Below, one piece after another: positions 28,181 through 38,900 of a DNA stretch of 54,663 bases. Positions within the stretch are counted from its first letter, which is position 1. The number at the start of each line of letters is the position of its first letter. The notes below the pieces were generated by a model. That model worked only from the letters and a program-made list of their open reading frames with translations, ran no database searches and was not told the DNA's origin. Source of the DNA: Xenorhabdus miraniensis (GTDB lineage: Bacteria > Pseudomonadota > Gammaproteobacteria > Enterobacterales > Enterobacteriaceae); contig NZ_NITZ01000008.1 of NCBI RefSeq assembly GCF_002632615.1, positions 1 to 54,663 of the forward strand, in the 5' to 3' direction. The position numbers and the translations under genes were made by a program.

Positions 28181-31100
28181 TCGTACATGAGTAATAAGTT
28201 CATTCGATTTGGGGTTTTTGTATATTCTTTATTTTTACCCTTTATATCCGTGAGTGCTCTGGCTGTGGGTGAAAGCCAACCTGAGCATCAGATGAAAGAA
28301 AGATTTTTACCGAAAATAGAAAATGAAGAGAACAGAGATAATAAGGAAGATGGGAAAGCAGAGTTGATCGCCCAAAACCTCCAAAGGGTTGGCGGTCTTC
28401 TGTCATCCTCACCATCGCAACTGACCGAACAAGCCAAATCTTACGCGCTGGGTAAATTAAACAGCACCGTCACCGGTGAAGCACAAAAATGGCTCTCTCA
28501 GTTTGGTACAGCAAAAATTAATCTTTCCATGGATAGAAAAGGCAATCTGGATAATAGGTCATTAGATTTTTTGCTTCCGCTTTATGACAATAAAGCGGAT
28601 TGGCTATTTTTCTCTCAGGTTGGTTATCGGAATAAAGACAGCCGAAATACCATAAACTTCGGTCTGGGGGGACGTTATTTCACTCCCGGTTGGATGTATG
28701 GTTTAAATACGTTCTACGATTATGACCTCACTGGTAAGAATAAACGCATGGGGTTAGGGGGTGAAGCCTGGGCAGATTACGTCAAACTTTCTGCCAATAC
28801 CTATTTGCGTTTGAGTGACTGGCATCAGTCTATGGAAGATAAAGATTTCGAAGAACGCCCTGCCAATGGCTTTGATCTTAATGGTGAGTTTTTCCTGCCC
28901 GCTTATCCCAATCTGGGGGGGAAACTGAGTTATGAGCAGTACTTTGGCGATAACGTTTCTTTGTTCAATCGCAGCACCAAGCAGAAAAACCCCAGCCTTG
29001 CCCGGATTGGGTTGAATTATACGCCTGTCCCGCTGGTGACAATGGGAGTGGACTATAAACATGGCAGTGGCGGGCGCAGCGAAACTTTATTCTTGGCCAA
29101 TCTGAACTACAGATTTGGTGTGCCTCTGGGGGTTCAGCTCTCGACAGATAGCGTTGCTTCTATGCGTACATTGGCCGGAAGCCGTTATGATCTGGTTGAA
29201 AGGAATAACCACATTGTGCTGGATTACAGGAAGAAAGCCATATTGGAAATGATGTTGCCTGATACCATCACTGGATACAGCGGTGAGAAAAGGAAAATAG
29301 CCGCAGACATCAGAGCGGATAAACCCATCAAAAAGGTAACCTGGTCAGCCGATGGGGCATTCAGGAATAATGGGGGCGATATTCCTGAAAATGGTCAGAC
29401 TATTGACCTCACTCTGCCGAATTATGATCCGAAAGGTACAAATAGTTACGAGATTTTTGCCGTTGCGGAGGACGAAACAGGTAAGCAGTTCGAGAGAAAA
29501 ATAAGTGTGATAGTTGAACCCATATCGGTGAAGACAAGCGTTACCCCCAACCACCCTGTCAGTGCTGATGGTTTGTCACCGTATATATTGGCCGTCACCC
29601 TGAGTAGCGGAAAAGACAATCACCCACTCGGTAATACCGAATTTAAGGAGGCTCAATGGAGCTATGAATACCCGGGTATGCCGAAAGAAAGTGATAATGT
29701 GGCGAAGCCTCAACTTGAATCGCAGAGTAATATAACCAATCAGCAGGGCCAATTAATTGCAAAATTAATTTCTCCTGTAGAAGCGAAAGATATCAAGGTG
29801 TATCTCGAAATTCCGGGATTATCTAAAATACTGGTCAATAAAACGGAGCCCATTAATTTTGGTCAATATTCATTCCAACTGACTCAAATGGAATCAGCAC
29901 CCAAGGGTCCTGTTCTCATTAGCGATTCAAAAAATTCAAACAATTCAAACAATGCTTATACCTTTAAAGCTGTGGTAGTCGATGCGTTTGGTGCTCCAAT
30001 AAAAGGAAATCCAGGAAAAGGAAACAATGGCTTCAAGATTAAGTGGGTTACGGAGCCGAGTACTGATGTCATCATAGACAGTTCCTCTGTGGTGGATGAA
30101 CAAGGGCAGCTTTTTGCCACAGTGAAGAGCACTAAAGCGCAGACTGTTAAGGTAGGCGTTGCGATTAAAGCGAGTGACCTGATTCCGATGCCGGGTTCAG
30201 ATAATAGCTCAGAAAATAACTCATATGATCCCCCTGTCTATTTTGCTCCTGTAGATTTTGTTGACGATAAGCAAAAACTGGACGTTAAATTTGATTTTGA
30301 ACCGTCATCTGCCTCACTCAAAGCAGATGGCAGCCAATACACGGTTACTGCGACAGTGACCAATAGAGAAGATGGCAAGCCTTATCAAGACCAAACTGTA
30401 GTTCCTGTCTGGAACATAATCTCACTTTCTGCTGCACCGGGTGCAACAATAACCGCAGCGGACAGTAAGACGAATAGTCAGGGAAAATTCAAGGCAGTAT
30501 TGCGTAGTACGCAGGGAATTAAAAATGCCAAAGTAGGACTCACCCTCAATGGCGGAGTACAAATACAATCTCAGCCTTTTGACTTTATTCCAGAGGATCC
30601 TTCTGATGCTGCAATTAAAGGTTCGGTGGAAGTCTCACCTGAGGGAACACTGCCTGCGGATAGGAAGAGTAAAGCTACCTATAAGGCATTGATGGTGGAA
30701 ACTAAAACGGGGAATCCAATCAAAAATCAGACATTTAAAGATGTTACCTGGGAAGTGGTGCCTAATGGTACAAAAGGCAAACCAGATAGCTTAAGATTTA
30801 TTGATGTGCAGAACACGACCGATGATCAGGGGTATTTAACCGCATCTTTGGTAAGTAGTGCGGGGCTTGACGGTGTGGTGGCACAAATCTCCGTTAATGT
30901 TAATAACAAGTCCCTGCCGCCGGTGAAAGCTAAGCCAGTGAATTTCAATGCGGTAGAAAGGGAAACCGTGATAAAGACCGCTGATAAGTACAACAGTTTT
31001 TCTTTGGGAAGACCCGTTACTGTCAGTGATCAGGTGAAATTTGTATTTGCTCATATCAGTGACTCTCATGGGCTACAGATAAGTGAGCTTGATCCACAAA

Positions 31101-31690
31101 CATTCGATGTTCAATATAATGTTCCGGCAGGCTCTTCTATTGAGGTGGATACAAGTGGAACGGAGAATGTCTTATGGTTCCCGCCTCAAAAATTCAAACC
31201 TGAACCAGTAAAAGTCACCGCTGACGTTACTAATAAGACAACAGGAGAAAAGTATCTTTATTCATATCAGTTCAATCCGCTGAGATATGTTTTTGTTACC
31301 AAAAATCCGACTACAGCCTCGCTGAACACCGTTATGCTTAAGAGAGGTATTACAATATCACCAGGATCGATGTGTGAGACTCTTCAAGCAGAAAATCCTT
31401 GGCAAACCAAAATCAATGTCAAATCTGTTTCTACAGATATATTGGGTCAGTTTGTGAATGGTAATTCCAAAAATACAATCTCTAGTGACTATAAGGATCT
31501 TAGAAGTATTTTTACTGATCAGGATGATATTCCCATTCAGGTAATTAGTGGTAATCATGTTGCTGGTGACGCGTTCATTCCCCGATTACTTTTTCTTAAT
31601 TACAAGAAGAGTAACGGCCCACTGTTATATGGGTGGGTTGATAATATGAAGAGAAGATTATTATGTTCGCTTCCACAATCCTTAATCTAA
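28175..31690 (+). CDS. Inverse autotransporter adhesin (intimin/invasin type), copy 1
   Basis: A 1,171-residue outer-membrane adhesin. A signal peptide (MDSYMSNKFIRFGVFVYSLF ... ALA) leads to a polar segment. The beta-barrel domain of inverse autotransporters follows (about residues 110-348; LPLYDNKADWLFFSQVGYRN, GLGGRYF, WMYGLNTFYDYD, AYPNLGGKLSYEQYFGDNV). At least four bacterial Ig-like repeats follow, each with an ADG/Y-T-V-T or P-A-D motif and ending in a QG/GQL-A-T segment. A C-terminal module of about 240 residues ends with a Cys pair (C-E-T-L and L-L-C-S-L-P). The start is chosen because GAGG lies about 9 bases upstream and the same arrangement holds in copy 3. Receptor unknown. Confidence 0.88.
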   Translation: MDSYMSNKFIRFGVFVYSLFLPFISVSALAVGESQPEHQMKERFLPKIENEENRDNKEDGKAELIAQNLQRVGGLLSSSPSQLTEQAKSYALGKLNSTVTGEAQKWLSQFGTAKINLSMDRKGNLDNRSLDFLLPLYDNKADWLFFSQVGYRNKDSRNTINFGLGGRYFTPGWMYGLNTFYDYDLTGKNKRMGLGGEAWADYVKLSANTYLRLSDWHQSMEDKDFEERPANGFDLNGEFFLPAYPNLGGKLSYEQYFGDNVSLFNRSTKQKNPSLARIGLNYTPVPLVTMGVDYKHGSGGRSETLFLANLNYRFGVPLGVQLSTDSVASMRTLAGSRYDLVERNNHIVLDYRKKAILEMMLPDTITGYSGEKRKIAADIRADKPIKKVTWSADGAFRNNGGDIPENGQTIDLTLPNYDPKGTNSYEIFAVAEDETGKQFERKISVIVEPISVKTSVTPNHPVSADGLSPYILAVTLSSGKDNHPLGNTEFKEAQWSYEYPGMPKESDNVAKPQLESQSNITNQQGQLIAKLISPVEAKDIKVYLEIPGLSKILVNKTEPINFGQYSFQLTQMESAPKGPVLISDSKNSNNSNNAYTFKAVVVDAFGAPIKGNPGKGNNGFKIKWVTEPSTDVIIDSSSVVDEQGQLFATVKSTKAQTVKVGVAIKASDLIPMPGSDNSSENNSYDPPVYFAPVDFVDDKQKLDVKFDFEPSSASLKADGSQYTVTATVTNREDGKPYQDQTVVPVWNIISLSAAPGATITAADSKTNSQGKFKAVLRSTQGIKNAKVGLTLNGGVQIQSQPFDFIPEDPSDAAIKGSVEVSPEGTLPADRKSKATYKALMVETKTGNPIKNQTFKDVTWEVVPNGTKGKPDSLRFIDVQNTTDDQGYLTASLVSSAGLDGVVAQISVNVNNKSLPPVKAKPVNFNAVERETVIKTADKYNSFSLGRPVTVSDQVKFVFAHISDSHGLQISELDPQTFDVQYNVPAGSSIEVDTSGTENVLWFPPQKFKPEPVKVTADVTNKTTGEKYLYSYQFNPLRYVFVTKNPTTASLNTVMLKRGITISPGSMCETLQAENPWQTKINVKSVSTDILGQFVNGNSKNTISSDYKDLRSIFTDQDDIPIQVISGNHVAGDAFIPRLLFLNYKKSNGPLLYGWVDNMKRRLLCSLPQSLI

Positions 31691-31994
31691 CCAGGTGATG
31701 ACTATACTTTGAAACAGGCTCATTGATGGAGCCTGTTTTTTATCATCTGGTACAAGATATTATTTAACGTTGGAGTGTTTACCGGGGTAGGCTTTAACAA
31801 CTTAAGATATAAAATATATTAAGAATAATAAGATTACTTTTGGTTATCAGGCGATAATAATTTTTCATTACGCATAATGATAAAACTTTTCCTAATGTAT
31901 GTTAAGTGCATAGAAATATTGTTTTTTTTAAATTTATCTGACGTCTAATACTTAAATGCTGCTCAATGGCTCATATTTTATGAGGTGTTTATAT
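31691..31994. other. Spacer between adhesin copies 1 and 2
   Basis: It contains the copy 1 terminator at its left end, about 70 bp of unmatched sequence, and from 31810 the second copy of the duplicated promoter region. The palindrome CATTACGCATAATG recurs at 31866-31879. No other gene is seen. Confidence 0.7.
31712..31741 (+). terminator. Adhesin copy 1 terminator
   Basis: AAACAGGCTC (31712-31721) pairs with GAGCCTGTTT (31729-31738), with a T-tail. It should limit read-through from copy 1 into copy 2. A similar hairpin with a different core follows copy 2. Confidence 0.88.
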
Positions 31995-34900
31995 ATGGAC
32001 TCGTACATGAGTAATAAGTTCACTCGTTTTTTGGTTTTTATATATTCTTTATTTTTACCCTTTATCCCCGTGGGTGCTCTGGCTGTGGGGGAAGATCAAT
32101 CTGAGCATCAGGTAAAAGAGAGGTCTTTACCGAAAACAGACAATGAAGAGAACAGAGATAATAAGGAAGATGTGAAAGCGGAGTTGATCGCCCAAAACCT
32201 CCAAAAGGTTAGCGGTTTTTTGTCATCTTCGCCATCGCAACTGACCGAACAAGCCAAATCTTACGCGCTGGGTAAATTAAATGGCACTGTCACCGGTGAG
32301 GCACAAAAATGGCTGTCTCAGTTTGGTACAGCAAAAATTAATTTTTCCATGGATAGAAAAGGCAATCTGGATAATAGCTCAATAGATTTTTTGCTTCCGC
32401 TTTATGACAATAAAGCGGATTGGCTGTTTTTCTCCCAGGTTGGCTATCGGAATAAAGACAGCCGGAATACGGTCAACTTCGGTCTGGGGGGGCGTTATTT
32501 CACTCCCGGTTGGATGTATGGTTTAAATACGTTCTACGATTATGACGTCACTGGTAAGAATAAACGCATGGGGTTAGGGGGGGAAGCCTGGGCAGATTAT
32601 ATTAAACTTTCTGCCAATACCTATTTGCGTTTGAGTGACTGGCATCAGTCTATGGAAGATAAAGATTTCGAAGAACGCCCTGCTAATGGCTTTGATCTCA
32701 ATGGTGAGTTTTTCCTGCCTGCTTATCCCAACCTGGGGGGGAAATTGGGTTATGAGCAGTATTTTGGCGATAACGTTTCTCTGTTCAATCGCAGCACTAA
32801 GCAGAAAAACCCCAGCCTTGCCCGATTCGGGTTGAGTTATACGCCTGTCCCGCTGGTGACAATGGGAGTGGACTATAAACATGGCAGTGGCGGGCATAGC
32901 GAAACCTTATTTCAGGCCAATCTGAACTACAGATTTGGTGTGCCTCTGGGGGTTCAGCTCTCGACAGATAACGTGGATTCTATGCGTACATTGGCCGGAA
33001 GCCGTTATGATCTGGTTGAAAGGAATAACCACATTGTTCTGGATTACAGGAAGAAAGCCATACTGGAAATGATGTTGCCTGATACCATCACCGGATACAG
33101 CGGTGAGAAAAGGCAAATAACCGCAGACATCAGAGCGGATAAGCCCATCAAAAAGGTAACCTGGTCAGCCGATGGGGCATTCTATGAGAATAAGGGCAAT
33201 CTTCCTCCTGAAACTGGTCAGACTATTGACCTCACCTTGCCGAATTATAATCCAAAAGGTACAAACAGTTACGAGATTTTTGCCGTTGCGGAGGATGAAA
33301 CAGGTAAGCAGTCCGGAAAGAAAACTATACGTTTGATGGTTGAACCTATATCGGTGAAGACAAGTGTTACCCCCAACCACCCTGTCGGTGCTGATGGTAA
33401 GTCACCTGTTACATTGACCGTCACCCTGAGTAGTGGAAAAGACAATCACCCACTCAGTAATACCGAATTTAAGGAGGCTCAATGGAGCTATGAATACCCG
33501 GATATGCCGAAAGAAGACGATTTTGCTAGCGAGAGCATCCGCCTTGAACCGCATTCTAATATAACCAATCAACAGGGCCAATTGATTGCGAAATTAACTT
33601 CCACTGGTAGGGTGAAAGATATCAAGGTGTATCTCGAAATTCCGGGAGTGCCTAAGATACTGGTCAATAAAACGGAACCAGTTGGCTTTAGCCAATATTC
33701 AATACGCCTTACTCAAATGGAGTCTGCACCCAAGGGTCCTGTTTTCATTAAGAGTTCAAACAACCAAAATAACCCAAACAATGCTTACACCTTCAGAGCG
33801 GTGGCCGTAGATGAGTTTGGTACCCCGCACACTCCAACGACGTTTTCTTCAACTGTTTTCAAGAGGACTATTAAGTGGGTTACGGAGCCGAGCACGGATG
33901 TGATCATAGTTGGTTCTACTAATGTGGATGAACAAGGGCAATTGTTTGCCACAGTGCAGAGTACTAAAGCTCAGACCGTTAAGGTAGGAATAGTGATAAG
34001 CAGCAGTGAGGAAAATTATGGACCGAATGCAGAACGTGACTTTTCAGGAATGGAATCTGATCCCCCTGTCTATTTTGCTCCTGTAGATTTTGTTGACGAT
34101 ACGCAAAAACTGGACGTTAAATTTGATTTTGAACCGTCATCTGCCTCACTCAAAGCAGATGGCAGTCAATACACGGTTACTGCGACAGTGACCAATAGAG
34201 AAGATGGCAAGCCTTATCAAGGTCAAACCGTAGACCCTGTCTGGAACATAATCTCACTTCCTGCTGCACCGGGTGCAACAATAACCGCAGTGGACAGTAA
34301 GACGGACGGTCAGGGAAGATTAAAGGCAGTATTGCGTAGTACGCAGGGAATTAAAAATGCCAAAGTAGGACTCAACCTCAATGGTGGGGTAGAAATACTA
34401 TCTCAGCCTTTTGACTTTACTCCAGAGGATTTTTCTAATGCTGTCATTAAAGGTTTGGTGGAAGTATCGCCTGAGGGAACACTGCCTGCGGATATCGAGA
34501 GTAAATTTGCCTATAAGGTATTGATGGTAGATTCGCAAACGGGGAATCCGATCAAAAATCAGACATTTAAAGATATTTCCTGGGAAGTGGTGCCTAATGG
34601 TAAGAACAGCAAACCAGAGGGCTTAAGATTTATTGATGTGCAGGACACGACTGATGATAAGGGGTATTTAACGGCATCTTTGGTAAGTGGTGCGGGACTT
34701 AACGATGTGGAGGTACAGGTAACCGTTAATGGTAAGAAGGCTAAGGCTACTAAATCAGTGCATTTTAATGCGGTAGAAAGGGAAGTAGTCTCACGATCGT
34801 TTTTTAATGATACTAAGGGTTTTAGCGAGGTCACGCATTCTTCGGAAAGGCCTTTTACTGTTGTGATGGATAGGCTATATGCACTTACTTATAGAGCTTA

Positions 34901-35534
34901 CGTTAGTGATTCTTTGCAGGATAGACCGCTTTATAACAGAAAGGGCTTGGGTATATTAGATATTAAATATGACGTTCCAGCAGGCTCTTCTATTGAGGTG
35001 AAACACACTGGAGCTGGGCCAGTTTTGGTGTTCCCTATTGAAAAATTCAAACCTGGACCAGTAAAAGTCATCGCTAAGGTCACGAATAAGACAACAGGAG
35101 AAAAGTATATTTCTTCATATCAATTCAATCCTAAGCGATATGTTTTTGTTCCAGATCATTATATTGATGTCAATAAGGACCTAAGTGAGAAAAACAACTC
35201 ATGTGAAACTCTTGAACCAAGCAAAGCTTTTAATCTCAGTAAATTAAAATCAGTCTCTCCGGATCTGATGGGTTATTTTGATGGTGTGGTTAAAAAATAT
35301 TCTCTCCAGAGTGATTATTCAAGTGCTCTGTATAATATATATCCAGAGGATGGTAAAGGTAACTATGTTCAACTAATAGGAGAAGAGGGGGGTAAAAAAG
35401 TAGCCTACTTATATACTGCGAGATTTGCGTATGGTAGTGGTGATGCTAATGGATTCGGAACTATCTTGAAGAGGGAGAAGGGTACTTCATATCAAAGTAG
35501 ATTGCTTTGTATACATCCAGCATCTATAATCTGA
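31995..35534 (+). CDS. Inverse autotransporter adhesin, copy 2
   Basis: A 1,179-residue paralogue of copy 1 with the same plan: signal peptide, beta-barrel (FFSQVGYRNKDSRNTVNFGL, WMYGLNTFYDYDVTGKNKRM), Ig-like repeats and a C-terminal Cys-bounded tip (CETLEPSKAF and RLLCIHPASI). The barrel and third Ig-like repeat (VKFDFEPSSASLKADGSQYT) are almost identical to copy 1. The second repeat, and above all the last 240 residues, have diverged. It lies in the same orientation with its own copy of the promoter and terminator. The pattern suggests diversification of the exposed tip after a tandem duplication. Confidence 0.88.
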   Translation: MDSYMSNKFTRFLVFIYSLFLPFIPVGALAVGEDQSEHQVKERSLPKTDNEENRDNKEDVKAELIAQNLQKVSGFLSSSPSQLTEQAKSYALGKLNGTVTGEAQKWLSQFGTAKINFSMDRKGNLDNSSIDFLLPLYDNKADWLFFSQVGYRNKDSRNTVNFGLGGRYFTPGWMYGLNTFYDYDVTGKNKRMGLGGEAWADYIKLSANTYLRLSDWHQSMEDKDFEERPANGFDLNGEFFLPAYPNLGGKLGYEQYFGDNVSLFNRSTKQKNPSLARFGLSYTPVPLVTMGVDYKHGSGGHSETLFQANLNYRFGVPLGVQLSTDNVDSMRTLAGSRYDLVERNNHIVLDYRKKAILEMMLPDTITGYSGEKRQITADIRADKPIKKVTWSADGAFYENKGNLPPETGQTIDLTLPNYNPKGTNSYEIFAVAEDETGKQSGKKTIRLMVEPISVKTSVTPNHPVGADGKSPVTLTVTLSSGKDNHPLSNTEFKEAQWSYEYPDMPKEDDFASESIRLEPHSNITNQQGQLIAKLTSTGRVKDIKVYLEIPGVPKILVNKTEPVGFSQYSIRLTQMESAPKGPVFIKSSNNQNNPNNAYTFRAVAVDEFGTPHTPTTFSSTVFKRTIKWVTEPSTDVIIVGSTNVDEQGQLFATVQSTKAQTVKVGIVISSSEENYGPNAERDFSGMESDPPVYFAPVDFVDDTQKLDVKFDFEPSSASLKADGSQYTVTATVTNREDGKPYQGQTVDPVWNIISLPAAPGATITAVDSKTDGQGRLKAVLRSTQGIKNAKVGLNLNGGVEILSQPFDFTPEDFSNAVIKGLVEVSPEGTLPADIESKFAYKVLMVDSQTGNPIKNQTFKDISWEVVPNGKNSKPEGLRFIDVQDTTDDKGYLTASLVSGAGLNDVEVQVTVNGKKAKATKSVHFNAVEREVVSRSFFNDTKGFSEVTHSSERPFTVVMDRLYALTYRAYVSDSLQDRPLYNRKGLGILDIKYDVPAGSSIEVKHTGAGPVLVFPIEKFKPGPVKVIAKVTNKTTGEKYISSYQFNPKRYVFVPDHYIDVNKDLSEKNNSCETLEPSKAFNLSKLKSVSPDLMGYFDGVVKKYSLQSDYSSALYNIYPEDGKGNYVQLIGEEGGKKVAYLYTARFAYGSGDANGFGTILKREKGTSYQSRLLCIHPASII

Positions 35535-35555
35535 CTGGATGATTATTACACTTCG

Positions 35556-35586
35556 AAACAGGCCCATTAATTGGGCCTGTTTTTTT
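35556..35586 (+). terminator. Adhesin copy 2 terminator
   Basis: AAACAGGCCCA (35556-35566) pairs with TGGGCCTGTTT (35572-35582), followed by Ts. Confidence 0.88.
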
Positions 35587-35664
35587 GTCATCGGATAGCA
35601 AATTTTATATATTATTTGAATCCGCCGCGAATTGTTGTGTAAGCTCTCAGGGTAAAAAATAATA

Positions 35665-35710
35665 AAAAGAAAGATATTTATGGAATCATTTCAATCAGTA
35701 TCTTTCTTTT
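35665..35710. repeat. 12-bp inverted repeat between adhesins
   Basis: AAAAGAAAGATA (35665-35676) and TATCTTTCTTTT (35699-35710) form a perfect 12-bp stem with a 22-nt loop. It may be a second terminator or a regulatory structure ahead of copy 3. Confidence 0.65.
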
Positions 35711-35947
35711 AAAATGGAACTGAGTTATGTAAAGGTTTTTCCTCATGAGTGAAAAATTGGGTCTTTCACATTTTATCAGTTTTTTCATTATGGAAGTTAT
35801 AGAGGATAATTTTATGTTATCGATTGATAACTATTTTTCATGATAAGAGCTGAAATGTTTCCTAATATATGAAATTAAGGAAATAGCCTCATTTTTTATT
35901 GAGTTAGTTTCAAGCTTGAATAATGAATTTTTTTGAGGAACTTTTAT

Positions 35948-38900
35948 ATGTCATCATATATTAGTAAATTTATTGTTTTTTTTGCTTTTTTTTATACACT
36001 AGTGATGCCTTCTGCAATGATGCACGCCTTTGCAGAGGGTAACCTCACTGCGGATAAAACATATCATCAGGCAATAGACAGAAAAGAAAATATAGATTTC
36101 CGGGGCCAAAAAACCAGTAAAAAGTTTTTGAACCCGAACGCCAATAACGAAGGTGATTTTAAAAAAAACAATAATGACTCAGAATCTGACATACCAAATG
36201 TGATCACCGATAATATCCAGACGGTAAGCGATATTCTGTCTTCTTCTCCTTCTGATCTGGCTGAGCAAGCTAAATCTTATGCGTTGGATAAATTTAATAA
36301 CACCATCACCTCTGAGGCTCAAAAATGGTTAGCACAGTTTGGCACAGCCAGAATTAACTTTGGGTTAGATAAAAAAGGAACTCTGGAAAATAACTCTCTC
36401 GATCTATTACTTCCGCTTTACGATAATAAATCCGACTGGCTGCTCTTTTCTCAATTTGGTTATCGCAATAAAGACAGTCGCCATACTCTTAACGTTGGTT
36501 TGGGAGGGCGCTATTTTTACCAAAATTGGATGTATGGCCTGAATACATTTTATGATCATGATGTCACAGGTAAAAATCAGCGCTTAGGGTTGGGAGGCGA
36601 AATTTGGAGCGATTATATTAAGCTTTCTGCCAATACTTATTACCGTTTAAGTGATTGGCAGCAATCACAGCATTTTAAGGATTACCATGAACGCCCGGCC
36701 AACGGTTATGATATTAGTGGTGAGTTTTTTCTGCCTGCTTATCCCAATCTGGGCGCTAAATTAGCCTACGAACAATATTTCGGTGATAACGTTACGTTAT
36801 TCAATCGTGATACTAAACAGAAAAACCCCAGTTTGGCTAAGTTAGGACTGACTTATACTCCGATCCCATTATTTACAGTAGGCGTTGATTATAAACAAGG
36901 AGAAAGAAATTATACCGAAACTCAGTTCCTGGCAAATTTAAACTATAAACTGGGTGTTCCTCTTCATGCACAATTATTACCAGAAAACGTGGTCTCTATG
37001 CGGACATTGGCAGGTAGCCGTTATGATCTGGTAGAAAGAAATAACAATATAATTCTGGATCACGTAAAGCAATACAAAGTGGTCTTGCCAAACAGCGTCA
37101 CAGGATATAGCCATGAAGAACAATCTATAGCAGTGACAAATAATTCCGGTGATAAGATTAAATGGAAAGAAAACCAAGAGCTTAAAGAGTTTGAAAGAAA
37201 TGGCGGAAAACTCTCTTTGAATCCGGATAATAAAATAGCGCTTATATTTCCCGAATACCAATCGGGTACTGGGAAGGGTAATAATTACCCTATCAATTTT
37301 GAAATATTAGAAAATGGTAACCCTCAAAAAATCCATCATGCAAAAATGACTGTGCATGTCAGCCCGTTTGTGGTGAAAGAGGTGGAGTTCACTCCCTCTG
37401 ATGGAACCGTCTCTCCTGATGGAAAAACACCCTATATTTTTACTCCGGTAATTACTTACGATACGGTCAGTAATAATCCTCTGCCTCCGAATGTATTCAT
37501 TAAAAATGTTCAGTGGACAACTGTGCCACCTATTGGTGATACATCGGGCTTAAGTTGGGGTAAACCTGATATCACTTCAACAACAAACAAACTGGGACAA
37601 TTACAGGCGGCTTTGACCAGTAGCAAGCCAATAAGTCATGTAAAAGTGTTTCTGCAAATGGATGGTATGCCTAAAGCACAGCAGGTGGCCACAGTGAGCT
37701 TTGAAGGTAGCTCCTCTCCTGCTTATGTTGATCACATTGAAGTTTCACCATCATCAAAGGTGCTGATCTCAAATAATCATCAAGTTTATGAATACAAGGC
37801 ATTGATTTTGAATAGTTATGATCAAACTCCTGTAAGACACCAGAAAATTGCCAATGTAAAGTGGGATAACGATAACGGGAGTCATGAACTCAAACTGGAA
37901 GGAGGCGATACAACAGATGGCGATGGGTATCTGACGGCAACCTTGAATATGAACAGCGTTGTGGGTGCTCAGGATGTACTGGTTACACTTGCCATTGAAA
38001 ATAACGCTCCGGTTTCGGCACAACGCAAGGTCTCTTTTTATCCGAATGGCTCTGAATTCAGGGTTAGAGATTTTATACTGTTTACCGACCTTCCCGGGCC
38101 TTTGTACGCTGATGGTAAGAGCCACTATACCATAACTGCCACTATTACAGATAAACAGAATAACCCAGTGAGAAATAAGGAAATCGGTGTGAAGTGGGTC
38201 GTGGGTGATAGATATAATCGCAATATAGAGGATAGCAATCTTATTCTTCAGCCAAGCAGGGGGGTTTTCGCTAAACAAAAAACGGATGATCAGGGAAGAC
38301 TAACCGCAACTTTGAGTAGTACAGAGCAGGTAGACGACGCGGTAGTTACCCTCTTCGTTGGTTCCTCTTCTGATACTGTTATTTCTCCTATTGCTACCTC
38401 AACGGAGATGGATTTTGAAAAAGAACTCCAAGATTACCATATTGAAAATAATTCTATCAAAGTTGAAGGAACTGATTTTAATTTGCCTGCTGATAATGAG
38501 AAGGAATATACCTTTACGGCTGTTGTTGTAGATAAAAATGGAAAGTATGTTCCACATAAGAAGATTACCAATGTGGTTTGGAGAACAAATAAAGAAGCTG
38601 ATGGACTCAGCTTGAGAGAGAGGGGCACAACAACGAATGGAAACGGAGAATTAACGGCTACCTTAAGAAGTAGCATGCCGATAGATAATGTACTCGTTTC
38701 ACTTGCTATTGAAGGGCAAGAACCTGTGCAGATAAATCAGCCTGTAGCTTTTAAAGTGGCACGTATTTCAATACGGCAACCTGAGCCTGATCGGTACTTA
38801 GTGGTTAATACGCCCTTTAGTTATACCGCAATTATCAGGGATCCTAATGGTCACCCAGCGATAGATAAGCAAGTGAGTTGGAGTTTTACGTCGAGTTCCA

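Larger units (their letters stand above)
35535..35947. other. Spacer between adhesin copies 2 and 3
   Basis: It holds the copy 2 terminator, a 12-bp inverted repeat at 35665-35710 and an AT-rich stretch up to the copy 3 ribosome site GAGGAA. It is not related to the promoter region shared by copies 1 and 2, so copy 3 may be regulated differently. No gene is seen. Confidence 0.6.

Noticed and set aside
27990..35534. Duplicated adhesins as an assembly artefact
   Set aside because: Copies 1 and 2 differ at many positions and have different tips and terminators, so they are genuine paralogues.
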